64,000 nucleotides of DNA. It comes from Marinobacter sp. Lineage in GTDB: Bacteria; Pseudomonadota; Gammaproteobacteria; Pseudomonadales; Oleiphilaceae. The notes beneath the pieces are model-generated. The model saw only the letters and a list, made by a program, of their open reading frames with translations. It ran no database searches and was not told where the DNA came from. Positions 57,253-64,000 of this stretch are shown here, piece after piece; positions within the stretch are counted from its first letter, which is position 1; each line of letters opens with the position of its first letter. The stretch is taken from positions 1 through 64,000 of the forward strand of contig JACIZI010000013.1 in NCBI GenBank assembly GCA_014359475.1, written 5' to 3'. The position numbers and the translations under genes were made by a program.

Positions 57253-58677
57253 ATGAGACGGGTCATTTTCCAGAATATCAACCACACGCTCTGCCGCTTT
57301 ACCCTGGCCGCTTTGCTGCTTGCCCTGCCCGGTCTGAGCTACAGCCAGCAAACCGATGACCAGACAGAGCAGTTACTCAAGGGCGTTGATTCCGACGAAC
57401 GGGTCGAAATCAGACTCCCGGACCCGGAGAAGCAACTGCCACTGGATGACCTGCGCAAGTTCACGGAAGTCTTCAGCCGCATCAAAGATGCCTATGTTGA
57501 AGAAGTCAGTGACCAGCGGCTGCTGGAAAGCGCCATTAAGGGGATGCTTTCGGATCTCGATCCACACTCTACCTATCTGGCACCTGATGAGTACGAGCAG
57601 CTTGAAGAAAGTACCACCGGCGAATTCGGCGGCCTCGGCATTGAAGTGGGAATGGAAGACGGCTTCGTCAAGGTCATTGCCCCGATTGACGACACCCCCG
57701 CACAACGTGCCGGTGTCCAGGCCGGCGACCTGATCATCAAACTGGGTGACCAGCCGGTCAAGGGCATGTCCTTACAGGATGCGGTGGAGGTCATGCGCGG
57801 CAAACCCGGCACCACGCTCACTCTGACCATTATGCGGGAAGGCGAGAGTGCGCCGATCGAGATTGATGTGGAGCGGGCTATCATCACCGTACGCAGCATC
57901 AAATCGCGGCTGATCGAAAACGGCTACGGCTATGTACGAATTACCCAGTTTCAGGCCCAGACCGGCGATGACTTTACCAGGGCCGTGAAAGAACTGGAAA
58001 ACAAGAACCAGGGAGCGCTGGACGGCCTGATCATCGACCTGCGCAACAATCCCGGCGGGGTGCTCCAGGCAGCGGTAGAAGTCTCCGATGCGCTGCTGGA
58101 TCAGGGACTGATTGTTTACACCGAAGGGCGCATACAGAGCTCAAGACTGCGCTTCACTGCCAATCCGGGAGATGTGACTGGCGGCACTCCGATCGTGGTA
58201 CTGATCAACGCAGGCTCTGCGTCCGCCTCGGAGATTGTTGCCGGTGCTCTGCAGGATCAGGAGCGGGCCGTGGTAATGGGCACCCAGTCCTTCGGCAAGG
58301 GCAGCGTTCAGACAGTGATTCCGCTGGATGAAACCCACGCCATCAAGATGACCACCGCGCGCTATTTCACCCCGGACGGCCGCTCAATTCAGGCCAAAGG
58401 AATCACCCCGGACATCGAAGTGAAACCGGCCCGTCTCACGGAGCTGGACAGCCAGCCGTTCTTTACCGAAGCCGACCTGAGTGGTCACCTGGAAGGTGAG
58501 GACGAGAACACCAGTCAGCCCTTGAACCCCTCCAGTGCAAAGAACAAAGCCAGCAATACCTCACCTATCGACAGGGATTACCAGCTGAAGTCCGCCCTCA
58601 ATCTGCTCAAGGGTATCAGCATCGTCAATCGCCAGTCGTCCACCGGCAAAACCGTGACAAAGGGCAGTGACGATTGA
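57253..58677 (+). CDS. ctpA: CtpA-type S41 carboxy-terminal processing peptidase
   Basis: A 474-residue periplasmic protease: signal peptide, PDZ domain (about 100-185, FGGLGIEVGMEDGFVKVI) and S41 domain with catalytic Ser in INAGSASASEIVAGALQD and Lys in SFGKGSVQTVIPL. Length fits CTP-3 type. The C-terminal 60 residues are Ser/Asn/Thr-rich and disordered. Stop overlaps the yibQ start (TTGA). Confidence 0.93.
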   Translation: MRRVIFQNINHTLCRFTLAALLLALPGLSYSQQTDDQTEQLLKGVDSDERVEIRLPDPEKQLPLDDLRKFTEVFSRIKDAYVEEVSDQRLLESAIKGMLSDLDPHSTYLAPDEYEQLEESTTGEFGGLGIEVGMEDGFVKVIAPIDDTPAQRAGVQAGDLIIKLGDQPVKGMSLQDAVEVMRGKPGTTLTLTIMREGESAPIEIDVERAIITVRSIKSRLIENGYGYVRITQFQAQTGDDFTRAVKELENKNQGALDGLIIDLRNNPGGVLQAAVEVSDALLDQGLIVYTEGRIQSSRLRFTANPGDVTGGTPIVVLINAGSASASEIVAGALQDQERAVVMGTQSFGKGSVQTVIPLDETHAIKMTTARYFTPDGRSIQAKGITPDIEVKPARLTELDSQPFFTEADLSGHLEGEDENTSQPLNPSSAKNKASNTSPIDRDYQLKSALNLLKGISIVNRQSSTGKTVTKGSDD

Positions 58678-59492
58678 GATACCTGGCACTCCTGGTCACC
58701 CTGCTGCTCAGTACGACCACACTCGCGAAAGACAGGTCCGCTGAAGAGCAACTGCCCCCGGTCATTGCCATCATCATAGATGACATGGGGCACAACCTGA
58801 CCGAAGGGGAGCGATTGATCCGCATGGATCAGCCGCTGACCCTCGCCTTCCTGCCCTTTCGCCGGCACACGGTTTCACTGGCCCGTTATGCCCATCGGCG
58901 CGACAAGGAAATCATGCTGCATGCCCCCATGGCCAATACCCGAAACTTTAACCTGGGGCCGGGTGCACTGGAGCCCGACATGGACCGGCAGCAGCTGGTC
59001 GCCAGCCTGCGCCGCTCCCTGCAGTCCATTCCCTATGTGCAGGGGGTAAATAACCACATGGGCAGCCTGCTTACCCAAATGCGGGAACCCATGGACTGGG
59101 TCATGGAAGAGCTCTACCGCTACCCGCTGTATTTTGTGGATAGCCGTACCATTGCTTCTTCAGTGGCCGCCAACACCGCCGGTGAGCATGCCGTGCCCGC
59201 CCTGAGCCGGGACGTGTTCCTGGACCACGAGCAGAGCACCGAATATGTAGACAGGCAATTCCGGGAACTGATCCGCCTGGCCCGCCAGAACGGCACGGCC
59301 ATCGGCATCGGCCACCCCCACAGAGTCACCGTGGATTACCTGGAAAAACACCTGCCATTGCTGGATGAACAGGGCATCGCAATCGCTACCGTTAGCGGTG
59401 TCTGGGCAATGCGAAACAGCAATCAGGAGATGTTTGCGGAAGGAGATAAGCAGCCGGTTTCGCCGATGGTGGCGAGGGGCAAAGAGGAATGA
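58674..59492 (+). CDS. YibQ-type divergent polysaccharide deacetylase
   Basis: A 272-residue exported protein: signal peptide RYLALLVTLLLSTTTLAKD, then PPVIAIIIDDMGHNLTEG with the Asp pair, LHAPMAN, NNHMGSLLTQ (metal-binding HxxxS type), FVDSRT, and GIGHPH. The NodB-like fold of this family is divergent and substrate unproven. TTG at 58674 overlaps the ctpA stop; this gives a proper signal peptide. Last gene before the family 2 repeat. Confidence 0.88.
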   Translation: MRYLALLVTLLLSTTTLAKDRSAEEQLPPVIAIIIDDMGHNLTEGERLIRMDQPLTLAFLPFRRHTVSLARYAHRRDKEIMLHAPMANTRNFNLGPGALEPDMDRQQLVASLRRSLQSIPYVQGVNNHMGSLLTQMREPMDWVMEELYRYPLYFVDSRTIASSVAANTAGEHAVPALSRDVFLDHEQSTEYVDRQFRELIRLARQNGTAIGIGHPHRVTVDYLEKHLPLLDEQGIAIATVSGVWAMRNSNQEMFAEGDKQPVSPMVARGKEE

Positions 59493-59498
59493 TTTTTG

Positions 59499-59635
59499 GC
59501 CGCGGAAACCGCGGAAGGACGCGGAAAAGAAAGAATGTTTAGCGACGGATGGACACGGACTGGTTTTTGTCCGTGTCTAATTAATCGTTAATCTTTAATC
59601 TTTTCTTTTCCGCGTTCTTCCGCGGTTTCCGCGGC
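59499..59635. repeat. Nested hairpin repeat, family 2, copy c (yibQ-hisF gap)
   Basis: Outer arms start GCCGCGGAAACCGCGG and end CCGCGGTTTCCGCGGC; the central base pair differs from copy a (A-T in place of T-A) so pairing is kept. Nested inside: GACACGGAC (59552-59560) with GTCCGTGTC (59569-59577). It lies between the convergent yibQ and hisF genes. Confidence 0.85.
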
Positions 59636-59647
59636 AAGAAAATCCTT

Positions 59648-60421
59648 TCAGTCACGAACTTCAATACCCTGCGTCTTCATAAACGCCTTGGCTTCAGGAA
59701 TCGTGTGCTGCCCGAAGTGGAAGATGGAAGCGGCCAGCACGGCATCAGCACCGCCTTCAGTCACTCCGTCGGCCAGGTGCTGAAGTTCTCCCACTCCACC
59801 TGAGGCAATCACCGGCACGGAGACCGCATCGCTGATGGCGCGAGTCAGGCCCAGGTCGAACCCGACCTTGGTGCCATCCCGGTCCATGCTGGTCAGCAGC
59901 AGTTCGCCGGCGCCCATGTCGACCATTTTGCAGGCCCATTCCACGGCATCCAGGCCGGTCGGTTTGCGGCCACCGTGGGTGAAGATTTCCCACCGGGGCG
60001 CTTCGTTTTCTTCGCTTACCCGCTTGGCATCAATGGCCACCACAATGCACTGGCGGCCGAACCGTTCGGCGGCTTCGTGAACAAACTCCGGATTGAACAC
60101 TGCCGCGGTGTTGATGGATACCTTGTCGGCCCCGGCGTTGAGCAGCTTGCGGATATCTTCCACGGTGCGCACACCACCGCCGACGGTCAGCGGAATAAAT
60201 ACCTGGGCCGCCATGCGCTCGACGGTTTCGTAGGTGGTATCCCGGCTTTCGTGACTGGCGGTGATGTCCAGGAAGGTAATTTCGTCCGCGCCCTGCTCGT
60301 TGTAGCGGCGCGCGACTTCCACCGGGTCGCCGGCATCACGGATATCCACGAAGTTAACGCCTTTGACCACGCGCCCCTTATCGACATCCAGGCAGGGAAT
60401 GATGCGTTTTGCCAGTGCCAT
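59648..60421 (-). CDS. hisF: HisF, imidazole glycerol phosphate synthase cyclase subunit
   Basis: A 257-residue TIM barrel: [18 protein letters not shown] with catalytic Asp11, [29 protein letters not shown] and [11 protein letters not shown] (Asp130 region about DAKR). It closes the imidazole ring using ammonia from HisH. It lies 9 bp after hisA on the leftward transcript. Confidence 0.97.
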   Translation of the reverse strand: MALAKRIIPCLDVDKGRVVKGVNFVDIRDAGDPVEVARRYNEQGADEITFLDITASHESRDTTYETVERMAAQVFIPLTVGGGVRTVEDIRKLLNAGADKVSINTAAVFNPEFVHEAAERFGRQCIVVAIDAKRVSEENEAPRWEIFTHGGRKPTGLDAVEWACKMVDMGAGELLLTSMDRDGTKVGFDLGLTRAISDAVSVPVIASGGVGELQHLADGVTEGGADAVLAASIFHFGQHTIPEAKAFMKTQGIEVRD

Positions 60422-60430
60422 GATCGGTCC

Positions 60431-61168
60431 TCAGTGGTTCAGACTGTCGCAGTAGGCCTGGGCTTTGCTGACATCCAGCGTGCCCTCGTAGATGGCGCGA
60501 CCGGTGATGGCCCCGAGGATGCCCTTGTCGGCAACGGTGGCCAGGCGCTTGAGGTCGTCCATATTGGTCACGCCACCGGACGCGATCACCGGTATACCGC
60601 CCTCTTCCGCCAGCTGGGCGGTCGCTTCCACGTTTACACCCTGCATCATGCCGTCGCGGCTGATGTCCGTGTAAACAATGGCGTCGACACCGTCGCTGGC
60701 GAACCGTTTAGCCAGATCCACAGCCATGACTTCAGAGACTTCCGCCCAGCCATCGGTAGCCACGCGGCCGCCTTTGGCATCCAGGCCGACGATGATGTGG
60801 CCGGGGAACTGTTTGCACACCTGTGTAACAAATTCCGGCTCTTTGACCGCTTTGGTACCGATGATGACCCACTGCACACCGGCCTGCAGGTACGCTTCGA
60901 TGGTCTCTGCAGAGCGGATGCCGCCACCGATCTGGATGGGCAGGTCCGGGTGCTTTTTGGCGATGGCCTTGACGATTTCGCCGTTGACCGGCTCGCCAGC
61001 GAAGGCACCATTCAGGTCCACCAGGTGAAGACGGCGGGCACCGGCTTCGACCCATTTGGTGGCCATGTCGACCGGGTCGTCGCCGAAGACGGTGGAGTCG
61101 TCCATGCGGCCCTGGCGGAGTCTTACGCATTTGCCGTCTTTCAAGTCTATGGCAGGGATTATCAACAT
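60431..61168 (-). CDS. hisA: HisA, ProFAR isomerase
   Basis: A 245-residue TIM barrel paralogous to His[19 protein letters not shown] with Asp8, [20 protein letters not shown] and [11 protein letters not shown]. It performs the Amadori rearrangement of ProFAR to PRFAR. Its 177-bp upstream gap to hisH carries family 1 repeat copy 3. Confidence 0.97.
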   Translation of the reverse strand: MLIIPAIDLKDGKCVRLRQGRMDDSTVFGDDPVDMATKWVEAGARRLHLVDLNGAFAGEPVNGEIVKAIAKKHPDLPIQIGGGIRSAETIEAYLQAGVQWVIIGTKAVKEPEFVTQVCKQFPGHIIVGLDAKGGRVATDGWAEVSEVMAVDLAKRFASDGVDAIVYTDISRDGMMQGVNVEATAQLAEEGGIPVIASGGVTNMDDLKRLATVADKGILGAITGRAIYEGTLDVSKAQAYCDSLNH

Positions 61169-61218
61169 ATCTCAAAGTCCTTGATACCGGAGTTCACAGT
61201 ACAAAGCCCGCGCTTCGC

Positions 61219-61316
61219 TGGGAGGGAGGCCTTTCCGGGACACGCGGTAAATACGTCCATGTACGCTCGACCAAAACATCCATGTTTTGGACGGTCCCGG
61301 AAAGGCCTCCCTCCCA
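61219..61316 (-). repeat. Structured palindromic repeat, family 1, copy 3 (hisH-hisA spacer)
   Basis: Read on the minus strand it starts with a 23-bp perfect outer stem ending GGGAC/GTCCC, then ACCGT, arm 1 CCAAAAC-ATGGAT-GTTTTGG (61271-61290 on this strand), CGAG, arm 2 with loop ATGGAC and bulge TTTAC, then CGCGTGT. Every helix differs from copies 1 and 2, but linkers, bulge and loops agree. It faces the direction of his transcription. Confidence 0.9.
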
Positions 61317-61345
61317 TCAAATCACTACTTCAGCGATGCCCGCGA

Positions 61346-61984
61346 CTAACGACCACTCCAGTTAGTAAAGTTTTTCAGTAACTGCAGTCCCGCCCGGGCG
61401 CTTTTTTCCGGGTGAAACTGGGCTGCGAAGATGTTGTCTTTGGCCACCGCGGCGGCCAGGTCTATGCCGTAGCGGGTGCGGCCGGCCATGTCGGGGTTGC
61501 CTTCGGCTTCCACGTAATAGCTGTGTACGAAGTAGAAGCGGTCGCCATCGGGTATGTCATGCCACAAGGGGTGGTCAACGGTTTGCCAGACCCGGTTCCA
61601 GCCCATGTGGGGGACTTTCAGGCGCTCGCCGTTTTCGCTGAGGTTGTCGCCAAAGTAGCGGACCTGTGACGGCAGCAGGCCGATGCCCTCTATGCCGCCG
61701 TTTTCTTCGCTGTGGGACATGATGGCCTGCATGCCGACGCAGATGCCGAGGAAGGGCCGGTCCCGGGAGACTTCCCGGACCAACTCGTCCACGCCCAGGC
61801 GGCGGATCTCGGCCATGCAGTCGCGGATTGCGCCTACGCCGGGGAGAATGACCCGGTCAGCTTCGCGTATCTGGTCGGCGTTGTCGGTAACCAGCACCCG
61901 CACATCCGGCGCTACGTGTTCCACGGCCTTGCGGGCGGAGTGCAGGTTGCCCATGCCGTAGTCGATTATGGCAACGGTTTTCAT
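61346..61984 (-). CDS. hisH: HisH, imidazole glycerol phosphate synthase glutaminase subunit
   Basis: A 212-residue class I glutaminase: [25 protein letters not shown], nucleophile LGICVGMQ, and His-Glu dyad in [13 protein letters not shown]. It supplies ammonia to HisF. The gene is separated from hisF by hisA and the repeat spacer. Confidence 0.97.
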   Translation of the reverse strand: MKTVAIIDYGMGNLHSARKAVEHVAPDVRVLVTDNADQIREADRVILPGVGAIRDCMAEIRRLGVDELVREVSRDRPFLGICVGMQAIMSHSEENGGIEGIGLLPSQVRYFGDNLSENGERLKVPHMGWNRVWQTVDHPLWHDIPDGDRFYFVHSYYVEAEGNPDMAGRTRYGIDLAAAVAKDNIFAAQFHPEKSARAGLQLLKNFTNWSGR

Positions 61985-62014
61985 AAAGCAGTGTTGTTCC
62001 CGTTTTCCGGACTG

Positions 62015-62608
62015 TTACAGGGCACCCTTGGTGGATGGGGTGATACCGGCCATCCGTTCGTCCATTTCGACGGCCACGCGCAGGGCACGGCCGAAGGCTT
62101 TGAACACCGTCTCAATCTGATGGTGGGTATTCTTGCCCTTCAGGTTGTCAATGTGCAGGGTCACCATGGAGTGGTTGACAAAGCCGTGGAAGAATTCCTC
62201 AAACAGATCCACGTCAAAGCCACCCACGGCTCCGCGGGTATAGGGTACGTTCATGGCCAGGCCGGGGCGGCCGGACAGATCGATGACTACCCGGGAGAGT
62301 GCCTCATCAAGGGGTACATAGGCGTGTCCGTATCGGCGGATGCCTTTCTTGTCGCCCACAGCCTCCCTGAATGCCTGCCCGAGAGTGATGCCAATGTCTT
62401 CCACCGTGTGATGGTCGTCGATGTGCAGGTCACCCTTGGCAACGATCTTCAGATCCACCAGACCATGGCGGGCAATCTGGTCCATCATGTGTTCCAGGAA
62501 CGGCACACCGGTGTCAAAGCTGGACTGGCCGGTGCCATCCAGGTTGATTTCGGCGGTAATCCGGGTTTCAAGGGTGTTGCGGTCTACCCTTGCTTTACGT
62601 TCGGCCAT
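62015..62608 (-). CDS. hisB: HisB, imidazoleglycerol-phosphate dehydratase
   Basis: A 197-residue dehydratase only, without the phosphatase domain of E. coli HisB. Mn-binding motifs [10 protein letters not shown] and later [15 protein letters not shown]; also [15 protein letters not shown]. The ATG at 62608 (MAERKARV) is used; an in-frame ATG at 62629 is non-conserved. First visible gene of the leftward his transcript. Confidence 0.96.
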   Translation of the reverse strand: MAERKARVDRNTLETRITAEINLDGTGQSSFDTGVPFLEHMMDQIARHGLVDLKIVAKGDLHIDDHHTVEDIGITLGQAFREAVGDKKGIRRYGHAYVPLDEALSRVVIDLSGRPGLAMNVPYTRGAVGGFDVDLFEEFFHGFVNHSMVTLHIDNLKGKNTHHQIETVFKAFGRALRVAVEMDERMAGITPSTKGAL

Positions 62609-62731
62609 GGGGACTCCCGATAACGGCATTCAGGTCGTGATTGCTGCTGTGCAGCACGGTTCAGGCGCACATTATATCGTGTCCGGAACCGTGCGTCCCG
62701 CAGCGGATTTCATGAGCGTAACGGGCCTGCC

Positions 62732-63193
62732 TTACAACGCCTTGCTGAGGTTGTCCATGTAACGATCAACCAGCCCGTTGAACTCGTGCTTAATCACCGG
62801 ACTGATGGCCAGCTTCAGGAAGCCGGGCAACGGTATGGTCAGCTCCGCACTGGTCTGGAATTTTACGGCAGTACACTTGTCACTTTTTGCCGTCAGGGTC
62901 CAGGAGCCTTTTACCACCCCATTGCCCTCACCTTCGACCGGCTCCCAGGTGATCTTTCCGTTTTCCCTGTCCGGGAAGTATTTGCAGGCATAGACTGTTT
63001 TGATGGAGTGCTTGTCCACGCCCACTTTTCCCATTTCCCAGCGGTAGACGTTATCGCCCAGATCCTCGAGCTTCTCCACCTTGGGAAAATAGCGCACCGA
63101 GCGGGGAATGTCCGCCAGCAGATCGAATACTTCATCATAACTGCCGGCAATCTCGATATCCCGGTTCAGCTCTATCGCAACAGTGACAGTCAC
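62732..63193 (-). CDS. SRPBCC-fold protein (polyketide cyclase/CoxG-like), unknown ligand
   Basis: A 153-residue START/SRPBCC-type protein: opening IELNRDIEIAGSYDEVFDLLADIPRSVRYFP (region about 7-37), then KVEKLEDLGDNVYRWEM and a C-terminal helix ISPVIKHEFNGLVDRYMDNL that would cap a hydrophobic cavity. Possible relatives bind coenzyme Q or lipids. Lone gene between hisB and asmA; no operon partner. Confidence 0.75.
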   Translation of the reverse strand: MTVTVAIELNRDIEIAGSYDEVFDLLADIPRSVRYFPKVEKLEDLGDNVYRWEMGKVGVDKHSIKTVYACKYFPDRENGKITWEPVEGEGNGVVKGSWTLTAKSDKCTAVKFQTSAELTIPLPGFLKLAISPVIKHEFNGLVDRYMDNLSKAL

Positions 63194-63388
63194 GGTGATT
63201 TACTCCCCGTTGTACTTGTAGGATCAGTTGTGGGCAAAACGTTATATGTAATAGAAGACCGCCGCCATTCTCTCGCATCAGACTGAGGTTGTCATATTTC
63301 TGCGCTTTTAATTTGTAACACCTGCGTTATCCTTGGTAGCAGTCACGTCTGTCCGGACGAATTCCATCAAAAACAGGAAGCCTGAACC

Positions 63389-64000
63389 ATGAAAGCCGTC
63401 CGTTATCTGATCTACACCCTGCTTGCTCTGGCGCTGCTCGCCATCATCGCAGTAGCCGTTGCAGTGACCGTGATCGATCCGAACACCTACAAGCCCCAGA
63501 TCGAAAAGGTGGTTGGTGACACCACCAACCTGGAGCTGGACCTGGCAGGGGATATAAGCTGGTCGTTCATCCCCCTGGGACTGGAACTCAATAATGTGGA
63601 AGCCAATCTGGAGGGTGAGCGGCTGGCCGCCCTGGAACAACTGGTGGCCCAGGTGGATTTCTGGTCACTGATTGCCATGTCACCCAGGGTGAACACCTTT
63701 GTACTGAAGGGTATGGATATCCGGCTTGAAGTGAACGAACAGGGCAACGGCAACTGGACGCGCATCATGCCGGAGCCATCGGGCGAAACGGGTGCCCCTG
63801 ACAAACCTGCCGAGCCCGCACAGGAGCCGGCACAGACAGCCGACGGTAGCACACCCCTGAATTTCAATGTGGACAATGTGCAAATCGCCAACGCCCGGGT
63901 GCACTACAACGACCGCACCACCGGGCAGCAGGTGACACTGGAAAATTTCACCCTCAATGCCGCCGATATCACCTTTGGTTCGGCCTTCCCGCTGGATATC
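63389..64000 (+). CDS. AsmA-family protein, 5' part (runs off the window)
   Basis: The first 204 residues of a long AsmA-like protein: N-terminal TM (RYLIYTLLALALLAIIAVAV), then VIDPNTYKPQIEKVV and NLELDLAGDISWSFIPLGLE, typical of AsmA starts. A Pro/Glu/Ala-rich stretch lies near residue 135. AsmA-like proteins form bridge-like lipid-transport structures toward the outer membrane. The 195-bp region before it has no clear promoter. Confidence 0.88.
   Translation, partial: MKAVRYLIYTLLALALLAIIAVAVAVTVIDPNTYKPQIEKVVGDTTNLELDLAGDISWSFIPLGLELNNVEANLEGERLAALEQLVAQVDFWSLIAMSPRVNTFVLKGMDIRLEVNEQGNGNWTRIMPEPSGETGAPDKPAEPAQEPAQTADGSTPLNFNVDNVQIANARVHYNDRTTGQQVTLENFTLNAADITFGSAFPLDI

Noticed and set aside
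63290-63312. Pho-box-like sequence before asmA
   Set aside because: The first half (TTGTCAT) fits but the second (CTGCGCT) does not; no phosphate gene context.

Overview
The window reads as chromosomal DNA of a denitrifying, aerobic marine gammaproteobacterium, most likely Marinobacter or a close relative. That assignment rests on gene content and order (liu leucine-degradation operon, cytochrome cd1 nir cluster, cNOR nor cluster, suf operon, gpmI-envC-ctpA-yibQ-his block) and on recalled resemblance of its intergenic repeats to that genus. No database search was run. Nearly all DNA is coding. No tRNA, rRNA, CRISPR array, intact insertion sequence or prophage was seen.

Layout. 1-6641: oxidase assembly (CtaG-like, SCO), a BCCT transporter with a universal stress protein, a CadR-type regulator with a small CDF exporter, a glutamine amidotransferase and an AEC transporter, with two copies of a MITE-like palindromic repeat at 1-117 and 6673-6841. 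6931-14145: liuR-liuABCDE, carrying isovaleryl-CoA to acetoacetate and acetyl-CoA. 14232-19391: an FNR/DNR-type site, norCB, a polyferredoxin membrane protein, norD, a wrecked norE and norF. 19649-20693: a small PAAR / LysM-like / single-TM cluster that looks like a type VI secretion cargo unit. 20924-32932: the nir region, with nirC-nirF-PhnD-like-norQ-membrane protein leftward and nirS-nirDLGH-nirJ-nirE-nirN rightward, ending in a Crp/Fnr-type regulator. 32972-36196: wrbA, hemolysin III, SirB2-like and nnrS. 36285-38456: fabAB and an AraC fragment. 38589-45181: suf operon under a promoter overlapped by a type 1 IscR-like site. 45206-54264: FlgT-like and TraF-like proteins, a 7TM-DISM/GGDEF/EAL protein, cca, folM-like, trmL, secB, yibN. 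54430-59492: gpmI, envC, ctpA, yibQ. 59648-62608: hisF, hisA, hisH and hisB leftward. The end holds an SRPBCC protein and the 5' part of asmA.

The nir genes make NirS and its heme d1 and reduce nitrite to NO; norCB with norD and norQ reduce NO to N2O; nnrS and the Crp/Fnr-type regulator fit NO handling and control. Nitrate and N2O reductases are not in the window.

The least explained content is non-coding. Three copies of a roughly 100-bp structured repeat (7496-7605, 20775-20884, 61219-61316) share fixed linkers and loops while all their helices change by compensating substitutions, and all three face the same way relative to the upstream gene. A second nested-hairpin family occurs three times, twice inside the suf operon. 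Gene decay is visible as a norE 3' remnant, a thiolase 5' fragment whose promoter now lies in front of trmL, and an AraC C-terminal fragment.
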